Source of the DNA: Streptomyces longispororuber
GTDB lineage: Bacteria; Actinomycetota; Actinomycetes; Streptomycetales; Streptomycetaceae
Direction of reading: 5' to 3'
DNA: 36,580 nucleotides
Assembly (NCBI RefSeq): GCF_014656095.1
Contig: NZ_BNBT01000080.1
Span: 1 to 36,580 of the forward strand
Shown: positions 1 to 8,305 of the stretch, one piece after another
How positions within the stretch are numbered: the stretch's first letter is position 1
Layout of the letters: each line of letters opens with the position of its first letter
Translations under genes and position numbers: made by a program
Notes under the pieces: model-generated
The model's input: the letters and a program-made list of their open reading frames with translations, nothing else
Database searches by the model: none
What the model was told of the DNA's origin: nothing

Positions 1-158
1 GTGCCCCACCGCCGTGCCCCACCCACCGCGGGGCCCGGCGGCAGCCCGCGGCGCCACCACCGGGCGCCCGCACCGCCCGCACCACCGCCCCGCCGCACCG
101 GTGCACGCACCCCCCGCCGCACCGACCTCACCGCCCCGCGCGCATCGGAGGACCGACC
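1..158. other. Upstream stretch, no gene assigned
   Basis: This C-rich sequence of CCG/CAC/GCC triplets reads as low-complexity Pro/Arg/His/Ala peptide in every forward frame. GH65 phosphorylase genes often follow a beta-phosphoglucomutase-like HAD gene, but no HAD motif is visible, so it cannot be called the end of such a gene. The only clear signal is the GGAGG ribosome-binding site at 147-151 belonging to the next gene. Confidence 0.5.
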
Positions 159-2600
159 ATGCCCGACGGCACCGACCCGGCCGTCTTCCCCGACCACGCC
201 GACTGGACCTGGACGTACGAGGGGTACGAGCCGGCACGCGAACAACTGCGGGAGTCGCTGTGCACCCTCGGCAACGGCTACTTCGCCACCCGCGGCGCCG
301 CCCCCGAGTGCGCCGCGGACTCCGTCCACCACCCCGGCACCTACGCGGCCGGCTGCTACAACCGGCTGACGTCCGACATCGCCGGGCTCACGATCGAGAA
401 CGAGGACCTGGTCAACCTGCCCAACTGGCTGCCGCTGCGCTTCCGCACCGGCCCGGGAGCGTGGCTGTCCCCCGACACCCACAAGCTCCTGGAACACCGC
501 CAGAGCCTCGACCTGCGCTCCGGCACCCTCACCCGCACCCTGCGCTACGAGGACGACGACGGCCGCCGACTGGCCGTACGCCAGGTACGCCTGGTCCACA
601 TGGGGGACCCGCACCTGGCGGTGCTGCGCACCGAGTTCACCGCGGAGGGCTGGTCCGGGGACCTGGACGTCGAGTCGGCGCTCGACGGGACCGTCACCAA
701 CAGCGGCGTCGAGCGCTACCGGCGGCTGGCCGCGCGCCACCTCACCCACGCCCACGCCGGCGCCTCCGAGGACGGCGGCACGGTGTGGCTGCGCTGCCGC
801 ACCACGACCTCCGACATCCGCGTGGGGCTCGCCGCCCGCACCAGGGCCGACGCCCCCGCGCCGGTCTCCGTGCGGCACGACGACGGGCGGGCCGTGCACC
901 TGCTGCGGCTCGCCCTCGCCGACGGGCGGACCGTGACCGTCGACAAGACCGTGGCCCTGCACACCTCACGCGACCCCGCGATCAGCGACCCGCTGCACGC
1001 CGCCGTCGACCGGGTGGGCCGCGCGCCGGACTTCACCGCCCTGCTGGCCTCGCACCGCACCGCCTGGCGGCAGTTGTGGCGCAACGCCGAGCTGGACGTC
1101 CCCACCAGCGCCGGTCCGGTCCTGCGGCTGCACCTCTTCCACGTCCTGCAGACCCTGTCCCCGCACACCGCCGACCTGGACGTCGGCGTCCCGGCCCGCG
1201 GGCTGCACGGCGAGGCCTACCGCGGCCACGTCTTCTGGGACGAGCTGTTCGTGCTGCCCTACCTGAACCTGCACTTCCCCGAAGTCTCCCGCGCCCTGCT
1301 CACCTACCGCCACCGCCGTCTGGAGCAGGCCTGCTTCGCCGCCCGGGACGCGGGGCACAGCGGCGCCATGTACCCGTGGCAGAGCGGCAGCGACGGCCGC
1401 GAGGAGACGCAGCGGCTGCACCTCAACCCGCGCTCGGGCCGCTGGCTGCCCGACCACTCCCGCCTCCAGCACCACGTCGGCTCGGCCGTCGCATACAACG
1501 TGTGGCAGTACTGCGAGGCCACCGGCGACACCGAGTTCCTGCACACCAAGGGCGCCGAGATGCTGGCGCAGATCGCCCGCTTCTGGGCCGGGCTCGCCAC
1601 GTACGACGGGGCGCTCGGCCGCTACCGCATCCGCGGCGTGGTCGGACCCGACGAGTACCACGAGGCCTACCCGGGGGCCTCGCGCCCGGGCCTCGACGAC
1701 AACGCGTACACCAACGTCACCGCCGCCTGGGTGCTGGCCCGCGCCCTCGACCTGCTCCGCGCCCTGCCCGGGCCGCGCCGCCGGGACCTGGACGAGCGGA
1801 TCGCCCTCGACCCCGACGAGCTCGACGCCTGGGAGGACGTCTCGCGGAGACTGCACGTGCCGTACCACGACGGCGTCATCAGCCAGTTCCAGGGGTACGG
1901 CGAGCTGGCCGAGCTCGACTGGACGGGCTACCGGTCCCGGTACGGCGACATCCGGCGCCTGGACCGCATCCTGGAGGCCGAGGGCGACAGCGTCAACAAT
2001 TACCAGGCCTCCAAGCAGGCCGACGTCCTGATGCTCGGCTACCTCTTCTCGCCCGCCGAACTCCGGGGCCTCTTCGCCCGCCTCGGGTACCGGCTCGACG
2101 ACGCCACCTGGCAGCGCACCGTCGACCACTACCTGGCCCGCACCAGCCACGGCTCCACCCTCAGCAGCCTCGTCCACGGCTGGATCCTGGCCCGCGCCCG
2201 CCGCGCGGACGCCTGGGCCTTCGTCCAGGAGGCGCTGGCCGGGGACATCGCCGACATCCAGGGCGGCACCACCGGCGAGGGCATCCACCTCGGCGCCATG
2301 GCGGGCACCCTCGACCTGGTCCAGCGCGGCCTGACCGGCCTGGAGACCCGCGGCGGAACCCTGCGCCTGGACCCCGTCCCGCTGCCGGAGCTGTCCGAGT
2401 ACGGCTTCGCGGTGCGCTACCGGGGCCACTGGGGCGTCCGGCTGCGGCTGGGCGCGGGACGGCTGAGCGTCACCGTGCCGGACTCCGACCAGGACCCGAT
2501 CGACATCGCGCTCGCGGACCGGACGGTGCCCGTGGAGCCCGGGGAGTCCTGCACGCTCGTCCTCACGGACCAGGACGGGACGCGGCCGACGACGGCCTGA
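159..2600 (+). CDS. Glycoside hydrolase family 65 phosphorylase (trehalose/maltose/kojibiose type)
   Basis: An 813-residue cytoplasmic protein with the three-part GH65 plan: an N-terminal beta-sandwich (about 1-270), an (alpha/alpha)6 barrel (about 310-690) and a C-terminal jelly-roll. The sequence shows the N-terminal TLGNGYFATRG stretch, GHVFWDELFVLPYL (the family WDxE region) and GVVGPDEYHE, whose Glu near residue 499 matches the catalytic general acid of maltose phosphorylases. YQASKQADV and GTTGEGIHLGAMAG further along carry the phosphate-binding region. Such enzymes split an alpha-glucosyl disaccharide with phosphate to give beta-glucose-1-phosphate and a sugar; the linkage specificity cannot be read here. 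The ATG at 159 is chosen because GGAGG lies 7 nt upstream and the protein then starts directly in recognisable family sequence. The frame stays open further upstream but only as Pro/Arg-rich filler. No HAD phosphomutase partner follows. Confidence 0.93.
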   Translation: MPDGTDPAVFPDHADWTWTYEGYEPAREQLRESLCTLGNGYFATRGAAPECAADSVHHPGTYAAGCYNRLTSDIAGLTIENEDLVNLPNWLPLRFRTGPGAWLSPDTHKLLEHRQSLDLRSGTLTRTLRYEDDDGRRLAVRQVRLVHMGDPHLAVLRTEFTAEGWSGDLDVESALDGTVTNSGVERYRRLAARHLTHAHAGASEDGGTVWLRCRTTTSDIRVGLAARTRADAPAPVSVRHDDGRAVHLLRLALADGRTVTVDKTVALHTSRDPAISDPLHAAVDRVGRAPDFTALLASHRTAWRQLWRNAELDVPTSAGPVLRLHLFHVLQTLSPHTADLDVGVPARGLHGEAYRGHVFWDELFVLPYLNLHFPEVSRALLTYRHRRLEQACFAARDAGHSGAMYPWQSGSDGREETQRLHLNPRSGRWLPDHSRLQHHVGSAVAYNVWQYCEATGDTEFLHTKGAEMLAQIARFWAGLATYDGALGRYRIRGVVGPDEYHEAYPGASRPGLDDNAYTNVTAAWVLARALDLLRALPGPRRRDLDERIALDPDELDAWEDVSRRLHVPYHDGVISQFQGYGELAELDWTGYRSRYGDIRRLDRILEAEGDSVNNYQASKQADVLMLGYLFSPAELRGLFARLGYRLDDATWQRTVDHYLARTSHGSTLSSLVHGWILARARRADAWAFVQEALAGDIADIQGGTTGEGIHLGAMAGTLDLVQRGLTGLETRGGTLRLDPVPLPELSEYGFAVRYRGHWGVRLRLGAGRLSVTVPDSDQDPIDIALADRTVPVEPGESCTLVLTDQDGTRPTTA

Positions 2601-2626
2601 AGAGGCTCCCCCACTCGCGTACGGCC

Positions 2627-2650
2627 CGCGTACTCCTGTAGGTGTACGCG
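2627..2650. promoter_or_regulatory. Perfect inverted repeat CGCGTAC-N10-GTACGCG, putative response-regulator operator
   Basis: Two 7-bp arms, CGCGTAC at 2627-2633 and GTACGCG at 2644-2650, are exact reverse complements separated by 10 bp. The centre is about 30 bp upstream of a candidate -10 (2669-2674) of the histidine-kinase gene. A 12-mer covering the left arm (CCCGCGTACTCC, 2625-2636) recurs exactly at 4073-4084, upstream of the adjacent ABC transporter. The layout suits a NarL/LuxR-type regulator controlling its own operon and the linked transporter. That role is inferred from position and symmetry. Confidence 0.5.
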
Positions 2651-2668
2651 CCGTACGGCTCGGCTCCC

Positions 2669-2682
2669 TATCGTTCGGAGCG
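2669..2682 (+). promoter_or_regulatory. Candidate -10 (TATCGT) for a leaderless kinase transcript
   Basis: TATCGT at 2669-2674 is followed by 7 nt and then the GTG start at 2682, so transcription would begin at or next to the start codon. The same geometry (TAGCGT, 7 nt, ATG) occurs before the ABC ATPase at 4140-4153. A partial GGAG at 2677-2680 is too close to the start to be a good ribosome-binding site. No clear -35 was found. Confidence 0.35.
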
Positions 2683-3363
2683 TGCCCTCCTCCGCAGATG
2701 CCTCCCCCCGCCCGTGGCGCCTCCCCCGGCCGCTGCCGCTGGCGGACCTGGCGGTGGCGGCGGTGGTCGCGGTGTTCACCGGCGCCGACGCCGCGGTCAA
2801 CGATTCCTCGCACCGGCAGGACGACTGGCTGACCTGGCTGCTGTACGGCGTCTCCGTCGCGGCGCTCCTCGTACGGAGCCGGTGGCCGGTGGCCGTCACG
2901 CTCGTCACGGGCGCCGCGTGCGCGGGCGGCGGGAGTTGCTGGAGGAGTACGCGGACCGGGCGGTCCGCGCGGAGGCCGAGCGGGAGCGGGAGGCGGGGCG
3001 CAAGGTGCAGGAGGAGCGGGTGCGGATCGCCCGGGAGCTGCACGACGTGGTGGCGCACACCGTGTCGGCGATGACCGTGCAGGCGGCTGTGGCGCTCGAC
3101 GCGCTGGACAAGCGCCCGGACCTGGCGCGGGCGGCGATGTCGCAGGTGCGGGCCTCGGGGAGGGAGGCGGTGCGGGAGCTGCCGACGGGTACGGCCCAAC
3201 CACGGCGGACGGGTCCGGCGCCGACGGACACGGTCCGGCCGACGGATACGGCCTGATCGGCATGCGGGAGCGGGCCGCGTCCGTGGACGGGCACCTCGAC
3301 GCGGGGCCGGTGCCGGGTGGCGGCTGGCGGGTGCGGGCCGTGCTCCCCCGGGCGGCGGCGTGA
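2682..3363 (+). pseudogene. Two-component sensor histidine kinase (NarL-system type), multiply disrupted
   Basis: Three conserved blocks lie in three different reading frames. Block 1 (from the GTG at 2682 to about 2929) is the membrane sensor start, with ADLAVAAVVAVFTGADAA and a second segment VSVAALLVRSRWPVAVTLV. Block 2 (about 2926-3190) is the dimerisation/H-box region, with ARELHDVVAHTVSAMTVQA carrying the phospho-acceptor His. Block 3 (about 3241-3363) is the end of the ATPase domain, GLIGMRERAASV through the stop. Besides the frame changes, the later membrane helices and most of the HATPase domain (the N-box region) are missing: about 227 codons remain, against roughly 380-420 usual for the family. 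The final TGA overlaps the GTG of the response regulator (GTGA, 3360-3363), so the original coupling survives. The product cannot be a functional kinase. Confidence 0.85.
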
Positions 3364-4027
3364 TCCGGGTCGTGCTCGCCGACGACCAGACCGTGGTCCG
3401 GGCGGGGTTCCGCGCGCTCCTCGACCTCACCGACGACCTCGTGGTGGTCGCCGAGGCCGCCGACGGCGCCCAGGCCGTCGAGCTGGCCCGCACTACGCGG
3501 CCGGACGTGGTCCTGATGGACATCCGCATGCCCGGTGTCGACGGCTTGGAGGCCACCCGCGCCGGATCGCCGCCGCTCCGGAGCTGGCCGCCGTCGGCGT
3601 CCTGGTCCTGACGACGTACGAGGCGGACGAGTACGTCTTCGATGCCCTGCGCGGCGGAGCCGCGGGCTTCCTGCTCAAGGACGTGGACCCGGACGACCTG
3701 CGCGAGGGCATCCGCACGGTCGCCGCCGGGCGGTCCCTGCTGGCGCCGGCGGTGACCCGGCGCGTGATCGAGGAGTTCGCCCGGCTCACGGCGCCGCGGG
3801 AGTCGGCGCGGGAGCGACTGGCGCCGCTGACGGCGCGGGAGCGGGAGGTGCTCGCCCTGGTCGGGTGCGGCCTGTCCAACGACGAGGTCGGCACGCGTCT
3901 GTTCATGTCCCCGCTGACCGCGAAGACCCACGTCAGCCGTCTGCTGGCCAAGCTGGGCGCACGGGACCGCGCCCAGTTGGTGGTGGCCGCCTACGAGACG
4001 GGCCTGGTGCGGCCCGGCGAGCCCTGA
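3360..4027 (+). pseudogene. NarL/LuxR-family response regulator, frameshifted
   Basis: The receiver domain starts at the GTG at 3360 (VIRVVLADDQTVVRAGFRALL) with the acidic pair DD and the phospho-acceptor Asp in PDVVLMDIRMPG. At about 3561 the frame is lost: the expected ...LEATRRIAAAPEL continues only in another frame, consistent with an extra GC dinucleotide (ACC CGC gc CGG ATC). The second frame runs to 4027 and contains the rest of the receiver (VGVLVLTTYEADEYVFDALR, GFLLKDVDP) and an intact LuxR helix-turn-helix (LTAREREVLALVGCGLSNDEV ... SPLTAKTHVSRLLAKLGARD). The truncated first frame would stop at 3611 without a DNA-binding domain. A single frame change could be a sequencing error, but the neighbouring kinase is broken in several places. 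Confidence 0.85.
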
Positions 4028-4072
4028 GCCGCGGCCCGTTCGCTCCTCCGCGCCGATGAGCCCTGGGGTCCG

Positions 4073-4152
4073 CCCGCGTACTCCCCCGGGTGCAGCCCCC
4101 GACTCCGTACGGCGGATGTCCGGGGGTGTCCGCCGTCCGTAGCGTCGGCGGC
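4073..4152 (+). promoter_or_regulatory. Promoter/operator region of the ABC cassette
   Basis: The CCCGCGTACTCC 12-mer (4073-4084) repeats the one upstream of the kinase. GGCGGA (4111-4116) and TCCGCC (4129-4134) form an inverted repeat with a 12-bp spacer, which extends imperfectly outward. A candidate -10, TAGCGT (4140-4145), lies 7 nt before the ATG at 4153, which would give a leaderless mRNA like that proposed for the kinase. Roles are inferred from position. Confidence 0.4.
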
Positions 4153-5094
4153 ATGATCGAAGCACGGGAACTGACCAAGCGGTACGGCGGACGGACCGCC
4201 GTCGACCGCGTGACCTTCACGGTGCGGCCGGGCCTGGTGACCGGCTTCCTCGGCCCCAACGGCGCCGGGAAGTCGACCACCCTGCGCATGATCCTCGGCC
4301 TGGACACGCCCAGCGCGGGCACCGTCACCGTCGACGGCCGCCGCTACGACCGCCTCGCCGCGCCCCTGCGCGAGGTCGGCTCGCTCCTGGACGCGCGAGC
4401 GGTGCACGGCGGGCGCGGCGTCCGCTGCCACCTGCTCGGCCTGGCCCGCTCCCACGCGATCCCGCGGCGGCGGGTCGACGAGGTGCTGGAACTCGCCGGC
4501 CTGGACGGCGTCGCGGACCGGCGGGCCAAGGGGCTCTCCCTGGGCATGGGCCAGCGGCTGGGCATCGCCGCCGCCCTGCTCGGTGACCCGGAGGTGCTGA
4601 TCCTGGACGAGCCGGTCAACGGGCTCGACACCGACGGCATCCGGTGGATCCGGTCCCTGCTCGGCTGCCAGGCCGCGCAGGGCCGTACGGTCTTCCTCTC
4701 CAGCCACCTCATGAGCGAGATGGAGCTCGTCGCCGACCGGCTCATCGTCATCGGGCGGGGGCGGCTGCTCGCCGACACCGGGATGCGGGAGTTCATCGAG
4801 GCGAACTCGCAAGGCGTGACGCGGGTACGGACGGCCGCGGCCGAGGCCGGACGGATGCGGGCGGCGCTGGAGGGGCGCGGGGCGACCGTGGGCCCGGCCC
4901 CGGAGGGCGGCTGGCGGGTCACCGGCCTCGGCCCCGCCGAGATCGGCGAACTCGCCCGCGCGCACCACCTGGCCGTCCACGAGCTGACGCCGGTCCTCTC
5001 CTCGTTGGAAGAGGTCTACACGGCCATGACCCGCTCCAGCGTGGAGTACCGGGGCAGCGCCACCCACCACCCGAAGGGGGCGGCGGCCCGATGA
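4153..5094 (+). CDS. ABC transporter ATP-binding protein (ABC-2/drug-resistance type)
   Basis: A 313-residue nucleotide-binding subunit beginning MIEARELTKRYGGRTAVD. Walker A is GPNGAGKST, the signature region reads SLGMGQRLG, Walker B is VLILDEPVNGLD and the H-loop is SSHLMSE. The C-terminal part (about 215-300) is the usual accessory region of DrrA-like ATPases. Its TGA overlaps the ATG of the permease gene (ATGA, 5091-5094), so the two were co-translated. With the permease frameshifted, this intact ATPase may have no partner. The ATG at 4153 fits the family N-terminus; an in-frame upstream start at 4090 would add atypical residues. The upstream kinase/regulator pair probably controlled it; the substrate is unknown. 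Confidence 0.92.
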   Translation: MIEARELTKRYGGRTAVDRVTFTVRPGLVTGFLGPNGAGKSTTLRMILGLDTPSAGTVTVDGRRYDRLAAPLREVGSLLDARAVHGGRGVRCHLLGLARSHAIPRRRVDEVLELAGLDGVADRRAKGLSLGMGQRLGIAAALLGDPEVLILDEPVNGLDTDGIRWIRSLLGCQAAQGRTVFLSSHLMSEMELVADRLIVIGRGRLLADTGMREFIEANSQGVTRVRTAAAEAGRMRAALEGRGATVGPAPEGGWRVTGLGPAEIGELARAHHLAVHELTPVLSSLEEVYTAMTRSSVEYRGSATHHPKGAAAR

Positions 5095-5871
5095 GCCCGA
5101 CGCGTACGTACACCCCTGCCGGGCGCCCCGGCTTCCGGCACCACCTGGCCTTCGAGTGGACCAAGTTCGCCGGCCTCCGCTCGACCCGCTGGACGGCTGT
5201 CGCCACGGGCCTGGTGACCGTGGTGGGCGCGGTCTTCGTCGGGCTCAGCGGCAGCTTGCGGGAGGACGACACGGTCCTCGGCGGCAGCCTGACCCTCGGC
5301 GTGGTCTCGCTGATGACGGCCGGTGTGCTGGGGGCGCTCACGGTGTGCGGCGAGTACTCCAGCGGCACCATCACCGCCACGCTCACCGCCGTGCCCCGCC
5401 GGGGCCGCGTGCTCGCCGCCAAGGCCGCCCTGCTCGCCGTACTGCTGTACGTGGTCGCGCTGTTCTCCTGCACGGTGGCGTACCTGCTCGGCGACGCGGT
5501 CCTGGAGGACGGCCGGTACGCCCCCGGCGAGCCGTGGCCCGCGCTGTTCGGCATCGCGGCGCTCTTCGCCGCCGTGGGCGTCCTGGGCCTGGCGATCGGC
5601 GTCCTGCTGCGGCACTCGGCCGGCGCGGTGACGGCCGTGGTGGCGGTGATGCTGCTGCCCTCGCTGTTCGGCCCGCTCCTGGGGGACCCTCCAGCGCTGG
5701 GTCGCGGGCGCGGTCCCGACGGCCGCCCTGGAGAAGCTCACCCAGACGTCCGACGCGAGCCCGGACACGGTCGGCTCCCTCGGCGCCTGGCCGTCCCTGG
5801 CCCTGGTGACCGCGTACACCCTGCTCCTGCTCGCCACGGCACACCACCGCTTGCTGCACCGCGACGTCTGA
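5091..5871 (+). pseudogene. ABC-2 type permease, frameshifted near its 3' end
   Basis: Starting at the ATG at 5091 the reading gives FRHHLAFEWTKFAGLRSTRW, then hydrophobic segments LVTVVGAVFVGL, VVSLMTAGVLGALTV, AALLAVLLYVVALFS, ALFAAVGVLGLAIGVLL and AVVAVMLLPSLFGPLL, as expected for an ABC-2 permease with six spans. At about 5685-5692 the frame changes. The natural end (LQRWVAGAVPTAALEKL, then a last span VTAYTLLLLATAHHRLL and the TGA at 5869-5871) is read only in another frame. Without correction the first frame runs on through the next gene as nonsense. A short deletion or a 1-nt change at that point would explain it. It is the coupled partner of the ATPase just upstream. Confidence 0.85.
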
Positions 5872-6170
5872 GCCGGGAGGGGCAGCTCGGGCGGGGGCCC
5901 GCCACCCACGGCCGCGGGGTGCCCGGCACTGCACCAAGAGACCACAACCCGCAAGGCACCCGGCCCGTGCGGCGTTTCGGCCACCCCGCGGCTCGGTGGG
6001 GTCCGTTCGCCGTACGGGTCGGTGCATCCGGCAGTCGTCGCCGCCCCGCGTCCGTGCGGGACCTGCTTCGTCCGAAACACGTGTGTGCGAACGGCTGCGG
6101 CTCGTCGTTGAGTGCGGCATCACCGAGAAGTGCGGCCACGAAGGCCGAACCCCGCTCAGGAGGTGCGCAG
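5872..6170. other. Intergenic, 299 bp
   Basis: No gene was recognised on either strand. The only functional signal is AGGAGG at 6158-6163, the ribosome-binding site of the following TTG-started exporter gene. No confident promoter hexamers or terminator were found. Confidence 0.5.
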
Positions 6171-8060
6171 TTGACGACGTCCGACCACTCCCGCGCGAGC
6201 ACCGCCCCGCCGCCCCCGCCACCGCCGGCCGATCTGCGGTTCGCGGCCAAGGACGCGGCCAACCGGTTGGCGGGGATCACCGTCCGTACGGTCGTACGTC
6301 GTCTGCCCGCGGCCGTGTGGTGGACGCTGAGGATGGCGTGGCGGGCCGACCGCCGGGCCGTGCTCCTGCTGGGCGTGTGCCAACTGGTCGCCGGGGCCTC
6401 CCAGGCCGTGCTGCTGGCCGCCACCGCCCGCGCCATGCGCCCCCTGCTGGGCGGGGCGGACGCCGCCTCCCGCATCGAGGCCGCGCTGCCGGCGCTGGCG
6501 GTGGTCGTCTGCGCCGCCGCCGTGGCCAGGGTGTCCACCGTGCTGGGCTCCTACGCCTCGGGGCGGGTCACTCCGCTGCTGGTCTCCCGGGCCGACACCC
6601 GCTTCGTGGAGACGGTGTGCCGGGCGGAGATGACGGCGATGGAGGAGCCGGGCTTCCACGACGAGAAGACGGCGGCGAAGGCCGGCGTGCAGCGCACCGC
6701 GAACCTCGTCACCGACGTGCAGCGGTGCATGTCCGCGCTCATGCAGATGACCGGCGCCATGGGCGCGCTCACCCTGCTGCACCCCGTCCTGCTGCCGCTG
6801 ATCGCGCTGGCGATCGTCCCGGCCGGGGTCGGTGAGGTCCTCTCCGCGCGCATCAGCTACCAGACGCACTACCTGAACCTCGCCGACGAGAACGTACGGC
6901 ACATGGTGCGCTGGTGGGCGACCGTGCCCAAGCACGCCGCCGAGGTCCGCGCGAACGGCATGACCGACTACGTGCGGTTCTGGTACGCCTCCATCTCCCG
7001 GCGCATGGACGCCCGTACCATCGCCGCCGCTCCCCGCAAGGCGCGCACCGTGCTGGCGGCCGCGGCGGTCGGCGGTGCCTTCCAGGTCCTCATCTGGGGC
7101 GCCCTGGCCTACCTCGCCACCCACGGTCACCTGGGCCTGGCCGTCGCCGCCACCGCGATCGTCGGGCTGAAGGCCGTGCTCGCCTCGCTGGGCACCGCGG
7201 TGACCTACGCGGCCAACATCCTGAACACCGGCATGTACCTGGAAGACCTCCGCACCTTCCTGCGGCGCGCCGAACGCGCGGCGCGGCAGCGCGGCACCCG
7301 GACGCCGCGGGCCCCGGCGACGGTGCGCGTGGACAGCGTGTCCTACACGTACCCGGCCAAGGACCGGCCCGCCCTGGACGGGCTGTCCCTCACCCTGGAG
7401 CGGGGCGAGGTCGTCGCGGTCGTCGGGGCGAACGGAGCGGGCAAGTCCACCCTGATGAACCTGATCACCGCGGTGACCCTCCCGGACAAGGGCCGTGTCC
7501 TGTGGGACGGCGTCGACACCCGCGACCTCGACGCGGACGCCGCGTGGCGCCACACCGGCGTCGTCACGCAGGACTTCGCCAAGTGGCCGCTACGGGCCCG
7601 CGAGAACGTCACCCAGGGCCAGCCCCGCACCCACCACGACGACCCCGTGTGGGAAGCCGTCGACCAGGTCGGCCTGCGCGAGGCGATCGACGACCTGCCC
7701 CACGGCCTCGACACCCTCCTGGCCCGCGAGTGGTTCGGCGGGGCCGAACTCTCCGGCGGCCAGTGGCAGCGCTTCGCCTGCGCCCGGGCCCTGTACCGCA
7801 AGCCGGCCGTACTGATCCTCGACGAGCCCACCAGCCAGCTCGACGCCCGCGGGGAGCACCAGATCTTCACCGCCCTCAAGGCCATGAGCCACGACCGGAT
7901 CACCGTGATCGTCACCCACCGCCTGGACAACACCCGCCTCGCCGACCGCGTCCTGGTCCTCGACCACGGCCGCGTCGCCGAGCAGGGCACCTTCGACACC
8001 CTGCGCGACACCCCTGGCTCCCTCTTCGCCGAGATGTACGCCCTCTCCCAGGACCGGTAG
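6171..8060 (+). CDS. ABC exporter, fused membrane and ATP-binding domains
   Basis: A 629-residue type-I exporter half-transporter. After a Ser/Pro-rich N-terminus come a membrane domain with helices such as VLLLGVCQLVAGASQAVLLAA and TLLHPVLLPLIALAIVPAG, then the nucleotide-binding domain: Walker A GANGAGKST at about residue 419, signature LSGGQWQR at about 527, Walker B VLILDEPTSQLD and H-loop VTHRLDN. The TTG start is chosen because AGGAGG (6158-6163) sits 7 nt upstream and the frame before it is not exporter-like, although it stays open from the upstream permease. Exporters of this class commonly carry peptides or secondary metabolites and work as homo- or heterodimers. No precursor peptide or second half-transporter is adjacent, so the substrate is unknown. 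Confidence 0.9.
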   Translation: MTTSDHSRASTAPPPPPPPADLRFAAKDAANRLAGITVRTVVRRLPAAVWWTLRMAWRADRRAVLLLGVCQLVAGASQAVLLAATARAMRPLLGGADAASRIEAALPALAVVVCAAAVARVSTVLGSYASGRVTPLLVSRADTRFVETVCRAEMTAMEEPGFHDEKTAAKAGVQRTANLVTDVQRCMSALMQMTGAMGALTLLHPVLLPLIALAIVPAGVGEVLSARISYQTHYLNLADENVRHMVRWWATVPKHAAEVRANGMTDYVRFWYASISRRMDARTIAAAPRKARTVLAAAAVGGAFQVLIWGALAYLATHGHLGLAVAATAIVGLKAVLASLGTAVTYAANILNTGMYLEDLRTFLRRAERAARQRGTRTPRAPATVRVDSVSYTYPAKDRPALDGLSLTLERGEVVAVVGANGAGKSTLMNLITAVTLPDKGRVLWDGVDTRDLDADAAWRHTGVVTQDFAKWPLRARENVTQGQPRTHHDDPVWEAVDQVGLREAIDDLPHGLDTLLAREWFGGAELSGGQWQRFACARALYRKPAVLILDEPTSQLDARGEHQIFTALKAMSHDRITVIVTHRLDNTRLADRVLVLDHGRVAEQGTFDTLRDTPGSLFAEMYALSQDR

Positions 8061-8305
8061 GGCCGCGCCCGGGGCCTGCCGGACTGACGGCTCCGCCGGG
8101 GCGTCGGCGCCGTGGCCCGGCTCGGCGCCGGCTGCTCCGTTTGCCCCAGCCCGAGAGGCCGTACGACCGTCCCGCCACATACCATCGCCGCCGGAGCGGG
8201 GCGCGGGCGCAGGTGTGTGTCAGCGAGGGCCGCGTGTCCTTCCCGGCGCGGTGCCGGCACCCGCGTCGCCGGGTCCCTGCTGAGCGACTGCCCTGAGGAG
8301 CACGT

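Noticed and set aside
3540..5700. Frameshifts in the regulator and permease as sequencing errors
   Set aside because: Cannot be ruled out for single sites, but the adjacent kinase lacks whole segments, so genuine decay is the simpler reading.
5091..8060. A single very long protein fusing the ABC permease to the downstream exporter
   Set aside because: The frame is open by chance after the permease frameshift. The real permease end is in another frame, and the exporter has its own AGGAGG and TTG start.
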